Assembly: GCF_964059135.1 (NCBI RefSeq)
Contig: NZ_OZ060393.1
Span: 62,001 to 126,000 of the forward strand
DNA length: 64,000 bases
Direction: 5' to 3'
Origin: Buchnera aphidicola (Symydobius americanus)
GTDB taxonomy: Bacteria > Pseudomonadota > Gammaproteobacteria > Enterobacterales > Enterobacteriaceae
Shown: one piece after another, positions 29,495 to 40,225 of the stretch
Layout: every line of letters begins with the position of its first letter
Position numbering within the stretch: the first letter of the stretch is position 1
Program-made: the position numbers and the translations under genes
Notes under the pieces: generated by a model
What the model saw: only the letters and a program-made list of their open reading frames with translations
The model's database searches: none
What the model was told of the DNA's origin: nothing

Positions 29495-30031
29495 AAATTT
29501 GGAAAACAAATCAAATCAGTTAAATCTAATCGTATTAATGATGAAATTAAATCAAATAAGGTTAGATTAATTGCGATCAATGATGAACCAATTGGAATTG
29601 TTGATTTAGATTATGCTTTAAAAAAAGCAGAAGAGTTAGCTTTAGACTTAGTCGAAATTAGTCCCAATTCTGATCCGCCGGTTTGTAGAATTATGGATTA
29701 TGGAAAATTTTTATATAAAAAAAATAAGAATATTAAAGAACAACGAAAAAAACAGAAAGTTTTACAAATTAAAGAAGTCAAATTTCGACCTAGTACTGAT
29801 GAGGCGGATTATCAAGTTAAATTACGTAATTTAATACGATTCTTAAATAATGGAAATAAAGTAAAAATTACTTTAAGATTTCGAGGGCGTGAACTGGCTC
29901 ATCAAAATCTTGGTGTTCAAGTTTTAAAAAGAGTCCAGAAAGACTTAATAGAATTATCTACTTTAGAATCATTTCCTTTTAAAATAGAAGGACGTCAAAT
30001 GGTGATGATTTTATCTCCTAAAAAAAAATAA
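29492..30031 (+). CDS. infC: Translation initiation factor IF-3
   Basis: IF3 keeps ribosomal subunits apart and checks the start codon and initiator tRNA. From the ATT at 29492 the product is (M)[18 protein letters not shown], aligning with E. coli MKGGKRVQTARPNRINGEI, and has 179 residues (E. coli 180). Conserved blocks are [39 protein letters not shown] and [14 protein letters not shown]. An upstream in-frame TTG at 29462 would extend into thrS and ignore the strong ribosome site, so ATT is preferred. It heads infC-rpmI-rplT. Confidence 0.95.
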   Translation: MKFGKQIKSVKSNRINDEIKSNKVRLIAINDEPIGIVDLDYALKKAEELALDLVEISPNSDPPVCRIMDYGKFLYKKNKNIKEQRKKQKVLQIKEVKFRPSTDEADYQVKLRNLIRFLNNGNKVKITLRFRGRELAHQNLGVQVLKRVQKDLIELSTLESFPFKIEGRQMVMILSPKKK

Positions 30032-30074
30032 TTTAAATTATTTTGAATCATGTAAACTCAGGTATGAAAAAATT

Positions 30075-30272
30075 ATGCCTAAAATGAAAACATTAAAGAG
30101 TGCTTCTAAAAGATTTAAAGTTACTGCTTCCGGTCAGTTTAAACGTAAACAATCTAATTTACGACATATTTTAACTAAAAAAACATCTCATCGAAAAAGA
30201 CACCTTCGTCCTAAAATAATTATTTCAAAAGGAGATAAATCATACATGCAATCTTTTTTTCCATATATTTAA
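30075..30272 (+). CDS. rpmI: 50S ribosomal protein bL35
   Basis: Small basic large-subunit protein, 65 residues as in E. coli. It starts [20 protein letters not shown] and contains the conserved [18 protein letters not shown]. It is between infC and rplT in the classic operon, where in E. coli L20 represses rpmI-rplT translation; the pseudoknot needed for that was not traced here. Confidence 0.97.
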   Translation: MPKMKTLKSASKRFKVTASGQFKRKQSNLRHILTKKTSHRKRHLRPKIIISKGDKSYMQSFFPYI

Positions 30273-30321
30273 TTAATATTTTATATTTGAAGCTATTTTT
30301 TTTATTTTAGAAGGGGATGCA

Positions 30322-30675
30322 ATGGTTCGTGTTAAACGAGGTGTAACTGCTCGCGCTCGACATAAAAAAGTTTTACAAAAAGCAAAAGGATATTATGGAG
30401 CTCGATCGCGTGTTTATCGAGTTGCTTGTCAAGCAGTTGTAAAAGCTGGCCAATACGCGTATCGCGATAGACGTCAGAAAAAGAGACAATTTCGAAAATT
30501 ATGGATTACTCGAATTAATGCGGCAACTCGAAAAAATCAAATTTCGTATAGTAATTTTATTTATGGTTTAAAAAAATTACATATTCAAATTAATCGGAAA
30601 ATTTTATCTGAAATTGCTATTTCAGATCAAAGAACATTTAGTACGTTAATAGAACAGGTAAAAAATAATTTATAA
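30322..30675 (+). CDS. rplT: 50S ribosomal protein bL20
   Basis: Large-subunit assembly protein binding 23S rRNA. It has 117 residues against 118 in E. coli. [40 protein letters not shown] and [16 protein letters not shown] are characteristic. GAAGGGGATGCA gives a good ribosome site. It is the last gene before the hairpin that separates the group from pheST. Confidence 0.97.
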   Translation: MVRVKRGVTARARHKKVLQKAKGYYGARSRVYRVACQAVVKAGQYAYRDRRQKKRQFRKLWITRINAATRKNQISYSNFIYGLKKLHIQINRKILSEIAISDQRTFSTLIEQVKNNL

Positions 30676-30710
30676 TTTTTTATTTTTTATTAATATTTAT
30701 ATATTTTTTA

Positions 30711-30740
30711 ATATAAGCTTCCTTTTTTGGAGGCTTATAT
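30711..30740 (+). terminator. Stem-loop between rplT and pheS
   Basis: ATATAAGCTTCC, a T6 loop, then GGAGGCTTATAT form a 12-bp stem with one G-U pair. In E. coli the rplT-pheS gap carries the pheM leader and an attenuator. Here there is no leader ORF with phenylalanine codons and no T-tract after the stem, so it may be an eroded terminator or attenuator, an RNA-processing site, or a structure that hides the GGAGG. Confidence 0.5.
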
Positions 30741-30752
30741 AATAATTATATT

Positions 30753-31784
30753 TTGGTGATAATATTGCACGTTAAACATGTATCGTTTGATAAAATTGGA
30801 TTTATTAATTCATTTAATATGGATATTAATGTTATAAATGATCATAAAGAATTAGAAAATTTGAGGATTAAATATCTTGGTAAAAAGGGGTTAATCGCTC
30901 ATCAAATAAATTTATTAAAACATTTACCCCTTGTAGAGCGTAAACGGTTTGGGAAAATAATTAATAATGTAAAACATTATATTTATACCAAAATTAATAA
31001 TAAAAAAATATTTTTAGATGATTTATTAATTAATAAAAATATATCTTTAAATAATTTAGATCTTTCTCTTCCTGGTAGAAGAAGTAATATTGGTTCTATG
31101 CACCCTATTACTAGTACTATTTATTATATAGAGCGTTTTTTTAATAGTTTAGGTTTTGATATTCTTTCGGGGGGTTTTGAATTAGAAGACCAGTATCATA
31201 ATTTTGATGCTTTAAATATTCCAATATATCATCCCGCTCGGAATGTTCAAGATACTTTTTGGTTTGATTCTAATTTTTTATTAAGAACACAAACTTCTAA
31301 TATGCAAATTCATGAAATCAAAAAAAATAAATTTCCAATTCGAATGATTATATCGGGAAAAGTTTATCGTAAAGATTCTGATAAAACTCATAGTCCAATG
31401 TTTCATCAGGTAGAGGGATTGGTAATTGATAAGAATGTTAATTTTTCTAATTTAAAGTGGGTAATCAGTAATTTTTTAAATGATTTTTTTAAAAAAAATA
31501 TAGAAATTCGATTTCGTTCTTCTTATTTTCCTTTTACGGTATTATCTTGTGAAGTAGATATTAAAAGTTCTGACGGTTCATGGTTAGAAGTTTTAGGTTG
31601 TGGAATAGTACATCCAAATATTTTAAAAAGATTTAATATTAATTCCAAATTATATTCTGGTTTTGCTTTTGGAATAGGGGTAGAAAGAATTATTATGTTA
31701 TATTATGGGATTAAAGATTTGCGTTGTTTTTTTAAAAATGATATAAAATTTCTTTCTCAATTTAAGAAAAATAGGTATTTTTAA
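30753..31784 (+). CDS. pheS: Phenylalanyl-tRNA synthetase alpha chain
   Basis: Catalytic subunit of the alpha2-beta2 PheRS. The ORF has 343 codons from TTG 30753; E. coli PheS has 327. Class II motifs are intact: DYHNFDALNIP-like DQYHNFDALNIP, LLRTQTSNMQI, FHQVEGLVIDKNV, the Phe-pocket SYFPFTVLSCEV and SGFAFGIGVERIIMLYYG, which includes the specificity alanine. The start is uncertain: TTG 30753 or TTG 30765 (GGTG 6 bases before) are likelier than ATG 30819, which would shorten the N-terminal coiled coil. The stop overlaps the pheT ATG. Confidence 0.94.
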   Translation: MVIILHVKHVSFDKIGFINSFNMDINVINDHKELENLRIKYLGKKGLIAHQINLLKHLPLVERKRFGKIINNVKHYIYTKINNKKIFLDDLLINKNISLNNLDLSLPGRRSNIGSMHPITSTIYYIERFFNSLGFDILSGGFELEDQYHNFDALNIPIYHPARNVQDTFWFDSNFLLRTQTSNMQIHEIKKNKFPIRMIISGKVYRKDSDKTHSPMFHQVEGLVIDKNVNFSNLKWVISNFLNDFFKKNIEIRFRSSYFPFTVLSCEVDIKSSDGSWLEVLGCGIVHPNILKRFNINSKLYSGFAFGIGVERIIMLYYGIKDLRCFFKNDIKFLSQFKKNRYF

Positions 31785-34171
31785 TGCGTTTTAATGAAAA
31801 ATCGTTACGTAAATGGATTAACCCCCAAATTGGAATTGATATGATTTGTAATCAGATTACTAGATCTGGTTTAGAAGTAGAAGATATTCAAGATTTATTA
31901 AATTTTGGTGGTGATTTGATTATTGGTAATATTGTTTCATTTCGTAAAGATATAAGTTTGAATCATTTATATATAGTATGTGTTCAAATAAGTGAAAAAA
32001 ATATACTTACTGTTATATCTGATGCAAATAATATTCGAAATAATATGAAAGTTGTTGTTGCTCCAATTGGTTCTAAAATTTTTCCCGATAAAATAATTAA
32101 TGCATTTACATTAAGCAATATCACTTCAGAAGGAGTATTATGTTCTTTTTTTGATATAAATATGTTTGGTAGTAAATCAGAAATTATTGAATTACCTAAG
32201 AATGCTCCTTTAGGAAGGAAATTAAAAGATTATGATTTTTATCATGATAAAATTATTAAATTGAGTATTACATCAAATAGAATGGATGTTTTTGGAGTAT
32301 TTGGAGTCGCAAGGGATGTATCAATATTAAATAATTTATCTTATCCTATATTTACAGAAAAGAATATTTCTGTTTCTATTTCAGAAAAATGTATTATAAA
32401 TTTACAAGATTGTAATTTTGTTTGTAAATATAGAGGAAGATTAATAAAAAATATTAATTTACGTGTTAAAACTCCTTTATGGATAAGAGAATACTTAAGA
32501 AGATGTTTTGTTCATCCAGTAAATGTTGTTGTAGATATTTTAAATTACGTATTTTTAGAGCTGGGGCAATCTGTAAATGTTTTTAGTTATTTTAGTAATC
32601 TAAAAAATGTTTTTCTTAGATTTGCTAATAATAATGAAACCATTAAAATAAATAAAAAAAATCAATTGATTTTGAATAATAAGGTTATAGTTATTTCTGA
32701 TGAGAAAAATATTATTTCATTTCTTGGAAATGTTAATTTTGATATATTTCCTATAAATTTAGATTATACAAATTTATTTATTGGTTCTATTTTTATTGAT
32801 CCTGAATTATTACAATATTCAAATTATAACTTAAAATTAAATAATCCAAATTTAATATTGAATGATTATAATATTGATCCTGGATTTCAGATAAAAACTA
32901 TAGAATATGTAACGTATTTATTTCTTAGTATTTGCAAGGGGGAGCCTGGTCCTATTGTAAAATATACTTCTTTAAATTATTGTACTTTTATAAAAAAAAT
33001 ACGGTTATATTTTACTCATATTAAAAGAATTTTAGGATATGATATTCATTCTACTATTTTATATAGTATTTTAAATAAATTAGGTTATCAAGTTGTTCAA
33101 TCAAACAATTATTTTATAGTTACTCCTCCTACCTGGAGATTAGATATAGCCATTGAAGAAGATGTCATTTCTGATATCATGAGGATTTATCAATATGATA
33201 ACATTGTTTCTGAAAAATTATGTATTTTTAAAGAAGATATTGTTTATGATTTACCCCAAAGTATGTTGAAAAGAGTTAAATTTTTATTAATAGATAAAGG
33301 TTATCATGAAGTAATTAATTATAGTTTTGTTGATCCAACAATACAAAATGTACTTTTTAAAAATCAAAAATTTGTATCATTAAAGAATCCTATTTCATTT
33401 GATATGTCTTCTATGCGATTTTCGCTTTTTTCTGGTTTAATTAAAAATATTTTGTATCATCAAAATAGACAACATGAAGAAATTCGGTTATTTGAGAGTG
33501 GTTTATGTTTTTCTTCTGATTTAAATAATACATTATGTATTAAACAGGATTTTATGCTTGCTGGTGTAATAGGGAGTATAAATTATAAAAAATATTGGAA
33601 TGTATCTGATTATAAAGTAGATTTTTATGACCTAAAAGGAGATTTAGAATCTATCTTTGATGTTCTTGGTTGTTTTGAAGATATTCGGTTTACTTCAGGA
33701 AAAATAAATTTATTACATTCACATCAAAGTTTATTAATTTTATTTAAAAATGAAGTAATTGGTAGTTTAGGTGCATTAAACCCATTTTTGTTACGACAAT
33801 TTCGTTTAAATTATTCTATATTTTATTTTGAATTATTTTGGGATAAGTTATCTTTTCAAGAGTTGGTGAGTATTAAAAATATTTCAGAATTTCCAAGTAG
33901 TAAAAGAGATATTTCTGTAATAGTTTCTGAAGATATCTTAGTTGGAGATATTCTGGAAGCTTGCAAAAATGCATTGTCAGATAATCTTGTTGAAATTAGG
34001 ATTTATGATATATATCGAGGAAGTACTATTCCTATCAATAAGAAAAGTATATCTTTTTCATTGATTTTTCAACACATGAGTCGCACATTACAAGAAAATG
34101 AGATTGACTTTATGATAAATATTTGCATAAATATTTTAAAAATAAAATTTCAAGCTATTTTAAGAAATTAA
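31784..34171 (+). CDS. pheT: Phenylalanyl-tRNA synthetase beta chain with a degraded editing site
   Basis: Beta subunit of PheRS, 795 residues, the same as E. coli. The N-terminal domain, B5 and catalytic-like domains (SFVDPTIQN, SPISFDMSSMRFSLFSGL-like NPISFDMSSMRFSLFSGL) and C-terminal anticodon-binding domain are recognisable. The B3/B4 editing module is kept in length but its active residues are gone. At E. coli positions His265, Gly318, Glu334, Thr354 and Ala356 the window has Asn, Asn, Gly, Asn and Asn. The normal TDASHRYERG loop is replaced. Charging should work but proofreading of Tyr-tRNA-Phe probably does not. Confidence 0.94.
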   Translation: MRFNEKSLRKWINPQIGIDMICNQITRSGLEVEDIQDLLNFGGDLIIGNIVSFRKDISLNHLYIVCVQISEKNILTVISDANNIRNNMKVVVAPIGSKIFPDKIINAFTLSNITSEGVLCSFFDINMFGSKSEIIELPKNAPLGRKLKDYDFYHDKIIKLSITSNRMDVFGVFGVARDVSILNNLSYPIFTEKNISVSISEKCIINLQDCNFVCKYRGRLIKNINLRVKTPLWIREYLRRCFVHPVNVVVDILNYVFLELGQSVNVFSYFSNLKNVFLRFANNNETIKINKKNQLILNNKVIVISDEKNIISFLGNVNFDIFPINLDYTNLFIGSIFIDPELLQYSNYNLKLNNPNLILNDYNIDPGFQIKTIEYVTYLFLSICKGEPGPIVKYTSLNYCTFIKKIRLYFTHIKRILGYDIHSTILYSILNKLGYQVVQSNNYFIVTPPTWRLDIAIEEDVISDIMRIYQYDNIVSEKLCIFKEDIVYDLPQSMLKRVKFLLIDKGYHEVINYSFVDPTIQNVLFKNQKFVSLKNPISFDMSSMRFSLFSGLIKNILYHQNRQHEEIRLFESGLCFSSDLNNTLCIKQDFMLAGVIGSINYKKYWNVSDYKVDFYDLKGDLESIFDVLGCFEDIRFTSGKINLLHSHQSLLILFKNEVIGSLGALNPFLLRQFRLNYSIFYFELFWDKLSFQELVSIKNISEFPSSKRDISVIVSEDILVGDILEACKNALSDNLVEIRIYDIYRGSTIPINKKSISFSLIFQHMSRTLQENEIDFMINICINILKIKFQAILRN

Positions 34172-34271
34172 AGATAAATATTATTTATTTTTACTAAATA
34201 CGTATTAATATAATTTATTTTTTGTGATCCAATTATAGATATTTATCAATTTTTAAATTATGGATATAAAT

Positions 34272-35369
34272 ATGCTTCTTAAATATTTTTCATTTCATGT
34301 TCCAAAATCATTAATATCTTTTTACCCACATAATATTAGAACTCGTTCTAGATTACTATCTATTAACGGACAAACTGGAAAGATCACTCATGGAATATTC
34401 TCGGATATTGTTCATAAATTTAAAACGGGAGATGTATTAGTTTTAAATGATACGAAAGTTATTCCAGCTAGATTATTTGGTTATGTTTCATTTAAAAGTA
34501 AAAAGATAGAATTTTTAATTCAAAAAATTATTGATCAAAAATATATTTTAGTATCGACAAATGATTATAAATCTATTTCTATTGGAGATTTAATTCTTTT
34601 TAAGAAAGATATAGAAATTACAGGAAGAGTCGTTTCTTTTAAAAATAATTGTTTTTTAATTTTATTTAGTTATTTTGGTTCTATTTTTGATCTTTTAAAT
34701 AAAATAGGATATATTCCATTACCTCCGTATATTAAGAGAAATTTGCAATCTTTAGATGATTATGCGTATCAAAATGTTTATAGTAAAAAATTAGGATCTA
34801 TTGCAGCTCCTACTGCAGGATTGCATTTTGATCAGGATTTATTGCATACTATTATTAATAAGGGTGTAAAAATATGTTTTATTACTTTACATATTGGATC
34901 TTCTACTTTTAAATTAGTACATTCAGAAGATATTTCAAAACATGTTATGCATGAAGAGTATATGGAAATATCTTTTGATACAGTGAATTTAATTCATGAA
35001 GAAAAGAAAAAGGGTAATCGCATTATTGCGGTAGGTACAAGTACTTTACGTGCTTTAGAAAGTGCGAAATGGTTTGTTTTAAATAATCCTATTTCTTCTA
35101 TTTCTTTAAATACTAATATTTTTATCATACCTGGATATCGTCATAAAATTGTAGATATATTAATTACAAATTTTCATTTTCCAAAGTCTACATTAATTAT
35201 GTTGGTATCTTCTTTTTTAGGGTATCAATATACTATGTATGCTTATAAAGTAGCAATTAAAAATAAGTATAGGTTTTTTAGTTATGGTGATGCAATGTTC
35301 ATTACAAAAAATTATAAAGCTCCTTTTGAAAAAATATTACATATTGAAAATAAAATAAATAATTTTTAA
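34272..35369 (+). CDS. queA: S-adenosylmethionine:tRNA ribosyltransferase-isomerase
   Basis: Adds the cyclopentene-type ring precursor (from SAM ribose) to preQ1 in tRNA, making epoxyqueuosine at position 34. It has 365 residues from the ATG at 34272, which gives MLLKYFSFHVPKSLISFYP aligning with E. coli MRVTDFSFELPESLIAHYP. The ATG 12 bases earlier adds four residues. Conserved blocks are LVLNDTKVIPARLFG, GSIAAPTAGLHFD, VGTSTLRALES and YRFFSYGDAMFI. It pairs with tgt, 43 bases downstream. Confidence 0.94.
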   Translation: MLLKYFSFHVPKSLISFYPHNIRTRSRLLSINGQTGKITHGIFSDIVHKFKTGDVLVLNDTKVIPARLFGYVSFKSKKIEFLIQKIIDQKYILVSTNDYKSISIGDLILFKKDIEITGRVVSFKNNCFLILFSYFGSIFDLLNKIGYIPLPPYIKRNLQSLDDYAYQNVYSKKLGSIAAPTAGLHFDQDLLHTIINKGVKICFITLHIGSSTFKLVHSEDISKHVMHEEYMEISFDTVNLIHEEKKKGNRIIAVGTSTLRALESAKWFVLNNPISSISLNTNIFIIPGYRHKIVDILITNFHFPKSTLIMLVSSFLGYQYTMYAYKVAIKNKYRFFSYGDAMFITKNYKAPFEKILHIENKINNF

Positions 35370-35397
35370 TTTTATAAATTATATATATTAAAATTAG

Positions 35398-36531
<1,134 letters not shown>

Positions 36532-36559
36532 TTTTTTATTTAATGAAATAATATATTTT

Positions 36560-38623
36560 TTAAAAATCAGCAATGTTTAAAAATAATTTCTTTGCTTCTA
36601 TTAATAATGCAATTCTATTAATTTTTATATTTTCATTTTCATATTCAATAGAAATTTTATCTAAGAAATTATTTATAAAAATATTTAATTTAAATAAACT
36701 ATGTAATATTTCATCATATTTTTTGTTCTTAATAAAGGGATAGATTGTTTTTTTTGTTTTTTGGATTTCTTGAAATAATATTTTTTCTTCTTTTTTTTTC
36801 ATTAAATTAAAAGAAACTTGTTGGTATCGATTAATGTTGCAATTTAATTTTTTTATTAGTTTGTTTATTCTTTTTTTTGTTACTATTAAGTTTTTAAATG
36901 ATATTTCATGTTGAAATTTAGAGATTGTTTGAATTTTTTTATGTATATCTAATAGGTTCTCATGATTACATATAAATACCGACTGAATAATATTTGTATT
37001 ATATTTTTGTTTTTTATACCATATGTATAATCTATTGAATATGAATTCTATGATTTTTTTTTTGATATTTTCGTTGTTGTTTAATAAGTTATATGTATTT
37101 ATTGATTTATCGATTAATTTATGTAAATTAATATTAATGTTTTTTTTTATAATAATTCGTATTATTCCAATAGTTAATCTTCTAATTCCAAATGGGTCTT
37201 TTTTTTTTTTAGGTTCTTGGTTTATTAAAAAGAATCCTACAATACTATCTATTTTATCGGTAATAGATAATGAATATCCAACTTTATTAGATGGTATTTT
37301 ATCTCCCGAGAATGTAGGTTGATATTGTTCTTTTAAGGCAATTGCAACATTTTTAGATTCTTGAGAATAATTAGCATAGTTCATACCTACTATTCCTTGT
37401 AATTCTGGGAATTCATATACCATTTGTGTTTTTAAATCACACTTTGATAAATATGCTGATCTTATGCTATCTTTTGGATCGGCTTTAGTATAACGAATAA
37501 CATATTGAATTAATTGAATTAATCGTTTAGATTTTTCATACATTGATCCTAAATTTTCATGAAAAATAATTTTTTTAAGAAGAGGAAAATATTTTTCTAT
37601 TTTATTTTTTATATCATTTTCTAAAAAGAAATGAATATCAGATAATTTTGCGTGTAATACTCTTTCGTTACCAAGGATTATATGGTTTTTAATTTCAGAG
37701 ATTGTATTAGCAATAATGATAAAATAATTGGTTAGTTGATTATTTTCATGATATATTGGAAAACATTTTTGTACGGATTCAATAACATATATAAGTATTT
37801 CTTTTGGAATTTTTAAAAAATTTTTTTGAAATTTTCCATATAAAATTACTGGCCATTCTACTAAACATGCAACCTCTTCTAGCATTTGATTACTAATATT
37901 TAGTTTTCCATTTAATTTTTTTGCTATTTCATTTGAATTATCAAATATTATTTGTTTTCTTTGTTCAAAATTTGCAATTACTTTTCCTTTTTCATAAAGT
38001 ATTTTTTCATATTCTTTTGCGTGAGAAATTTTGATTTTAGATGGTATGGTAAATATATTTCCATATAAAAATTTTTTTGAGTTAATTTCAAGAATATTCG
38101 TTTTTATAGATTTTTTATCCAATAGAATTGTGATACTTCTGACGGGTCTTATAAATTTTATATGTTGTTTATTCCATATCATGTTTTTATATTTTTCTAG
38201 CTTTTTAATTGAAGAAATAATAATTTTAATTAATATATCTTCTATATTGGTATTTTGTTTATAGCTTTCGTATAATAACCATTCTCCTTGATTAGTAATC
38301 ATTTTTTTTGTTTGTTGAATGTTAATATTCATTTTTTTTAACCACTTTAATGCAGATATGGTTAATTTACCTGTATCGTCGAATGAACTTTTTATTGATG
38401 GCCCCCGATAGGTATTTTTTTTTTTAATAATATATGTATTTAATTTTTCAATATTAATCGCTATTCTTCTTGGTGAATGAAATAAATTAATTGTAGAATA
38501 TTTGATTTTATTTTTATTTAATTCAAATTTGAAATTATTATAAAAATTTTTTGAGATTTCTATAATTAATTTCGGTGGCATTTCTTCAGTTCCAATTTCT
38601 ATTAAAAAAGTTTTATTATTCAT
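36560..38623 (-). CDS. glyS: Glycyl-tRNA synthetase beta subunit
   Basis: Large subunit of the bacterial alpha2-beta2 GlyRS, needed for tRNA-Gly recognition. From the ATG at 38623 it has 687 residues (E. coli 689), beginning MNNKTFLIEIGTEEMPPKLI, aligning with MSEKTFLVEIGTEELPPKAL. A start six codons earlier would overlap glyQ without benefit. GEWLLYES, EVACLVEWPVILYGKF, SKCDLKTQMVYEFPELQGI and YSLSITDKIDS are conserved. A12 (around 37200) and other A-runs lie in frame. It follows glyQ by 4 bases and is convergent with tgt. Confidence 0.95.
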   Translation of the reverse strand: MNNKTFLIEIGTEEMPPKLIIEISKNFYNNFKFELNKNKIKYSTINLFHSPRRIAINIEKLNTYIIKKKNTYRGPSIKSSFDDTGKLTISALKWLKKMNINIQQTKKMITNQGEWLLYESYKQNTNIEDILIKIIISSIKKLEKYKNMIWNKQHIKFIRPVRSITILLDKKSIKTNILEINSKKFLYGNIFTIPSKIKISHAKEYEKILYEKGKVIANFEQRKQIIFDNSNEIAKKLNGKLNISNQMLEEVACLVEWPVILYGKFQKNFLKIPKEILIYVIESVQKCFPIYHENNQLTNYFIIIANTISEIKNHIILGNERVLHAKLSDIHFFLENDIKNKIEKYFPLLKKIIFHENLGSMYEKSKRLIQLIQYVIRYTKADPKDSIRSAYLSKCDLKTQMVYEFPELQGIVGMNYANYSQESKNVAIALKEQYQPTFSGDKIPSNKVGYSLSITDKIDSIVGFFLINQEPKKKKDPFGIRRLTIGIIRIIIKKNININLHKLIDKSINTYNLLNNNENIKKKIIEFIFNRLYIWYKKQKYNTNIIQSVFICNHENLLDIHKKIQTISKFQHEISFKNLIVTKKRINKLIKKLNCNINRYQQVSFNLMKKKEEKILFQEIQKTKKTIYPFIKNKKYDEILHSLFKLNIFINNFLDKISIEYENENIKINRIALLIEAKKLFLNIADF

Positions 38624-38627
38624 GATT

Positions 38628-39542
38628 CTATTTTTTACCATTTAATAATAATGGAAATCCTTTATTTTTTCTAAATTCATAATAACATTTTGCAATGCTT
38701 ATTGCTGTTGACCGTATTTTAAAAATATATTTTTTTCTTTCAATGTTTCCTAAAATTTGCCTTGCATCTAATAAATTAAAATTATGTATAGCTTTTAAAA
38801 TATTTTCATACGCGGGTAAAATTAATGGTTGTTTAAATGAAATTAATCTATTAGATTCTAGTAAATATTGTTCAAATAAATTTAATATAGATTGTGTATT
38901 TGAATATTGAAAGTTATATAAAGAATGTTCTAATTCGTTTTGGTAAAATAACTCTTTATAGGTCATTTGATATATTTTATTTTGATCCCAAATTACATCA
39001 TAAACATTATTTACATTTTGAATATTCATTGCTATTCTTTCAATACCATATGTTATTTCTACACTAATTGGTTCACATTCTATTCCTCCAATTTTTTGAA
39101 AGTAAGTAAATTGTGTAATTTCCATTCCATTTAACCATATTTCCCAACCAATTCCCCAAGCTCCTAAAGTAGGGTTTTCCCAATTATCTTCTACAAAACG
39201 GATATCATTTTTTTTAATATCTAAGTTTATTTTTTTTAATGACTGTAAATATAAATTTTGGATATTTTCGGGAGCTGGTTTTATGATTACCTGAAATTGA
39301 TAATATTGTTGTAATCTATTAGGATTATTCCCATATCTTCCATCAGTTGGTCTTCTTGAGTTTTGTACATATGCCATATTTAATGGTTCGGGTCCAATAG
39401 AACGTAGAAAAGTACAATAATGAAATGTTCCCGCTCCTACAGATATGTCTAGTGGTTCTACTATAATAGATCCTCTTTTTGACCAGAATTTTTTTAAATC
39501 TGAAATTAAATTACAACATGTGTATGTTTTTTTTATTTTCAT
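38628..39542 (-). CDS. glyQ: Glycyl-tRNA synthetase alpha subunit
   Basis: Catalytic alpha chain of GlyRS, 304 residues (E. coli 303). Conserved blocks are [75 protein letters not shown] and [20 protein letters not shown]. It is the first gene of the glyQS pair on the minus strand, divergent from rplY. Nothing looks damaged. Confidence 0.97.
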   Translation of the reverse strand: MKIKKTYTCCNLISDLKKFWSKRGSIIVEPLDISVGAGTFHYCTFLRSIGPEPLNMAYVQNSRRPTDGRYGNNPNRLQQYYQFQVIIKPAPENIQNLYLQSLKKINLDIKKNDIRFVEDNWENPTLGAWGIGWEIWLNGMEITQFTYFQKIGGIECEPISVEITYGIERIAMNIQNVNNVYDVIWDQNKIYQMTYKELFYQNELEHSLYNFQYSNTQSILNLFEQYLLESNRLISFKQPLILPAYENILKAIHNFNLLDARQILGNIERKKYIFKIRSTAISIAKCYYEFRKNKGFPLLLNGKK

Positions 39543-39819
39543 AATGATTTAGTGGGATTAAAATGTATTAAAATACATTATTTTTATTATGATTTAAATA
39601 TATTAAATTATATTTAATGTTTTTATTTGATTAGTTTATATTTTAATAATACGAAATATATTTTTAAAATTATATTTATCTATTATATTATTATATTTTT
39701 TTATATGTGTGTTTATTTTTTTTGTGTATTGAATTTTTTTATATACAGTGATATATTATTAAATTAAAATATTTTATTTTTTATTTAATATATAATACAA
39801 ATATATATTTAGGAAGATT

Positions 39820-40107
39820 ATGTTTTTAATACATGGTATTAAACGTATAAAAACAGGGAAAAGTGCTAGTAGACAGTTAAGAAGAATAAGTAATCAGATT
39901 CCGAGTATTATTTATGGTATTAAAAAACCAGAAATATATATTTCGTTAAATCATGATGAGATTTTTAATATGCAAAAACATCCTGATTTTTATTCTAGTA
40001 AAATTACTATTAAAATTCAGGATATTAATTATTTAGTTTCTATTAAGAATATTCAATATCATTGTTTTAAATCAAGATTATTACATATTGATTTTTTACA
40101 TTTATAA
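39820..40107 (+). CDS. rplY: 50S ribosomal protein bL25
   Basis: 5S rRNA-binding protein of the large subunit, 95 residues against 94 in E. coli (the short, CTC-less form). KSASRQLRRISNQIPSIIYG near the start and the C-terminal LLHIDFLHL correspond to [20 protein letters not shown] and LQHIDFVRA. The site AGGAAG precedes the ATG. It is 13 bases upstream of tRNA-Pro and possibly transcribed with it. Confidence 0.93.
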   Translation: MFLIHGIKRIKTGKSASRQLRRISNQIPSIIYGIKKPEIYISLNHDEIFNMQKHPDFYSSKITIKIQDINYLVSIKNIQYHCFKSRLLHIDFLHL

Positions 40108-40120
40108 AAATATATTTTTT

Positions 40121-40194
40121 CGGTACGTAGCGCAGCTTGGTAGCGCACTGTCATGGGGTGTCAGTGGTCAGGGGTTCAAATCCTCTCGTACCGA
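40121..40194 (+). tRNA. tRNA-Pro (anticodon GGG)
   Basis: A 74-base cloverleaf without encoded CCA: acceptor CGGTACG/CGTACCG with discriminator A; D arm GCGCAGCTTGGTAGCGC; anticodon stem CTGTC/GTCAG with loop ATGGGGT, so the anticodon is GGG; T arm CAGGGGTTCAAATCCTCT. It is very close to E. coli tRNA-Pro(GGG), including the U30-U40 mismatch in the anticodon stem. It reads CCC and CCU. Confidence 0.93.
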
Positions 40195-40225
40195 ATAGAT
40201 ATATTTATTTTAAAATTTTTTGAAC

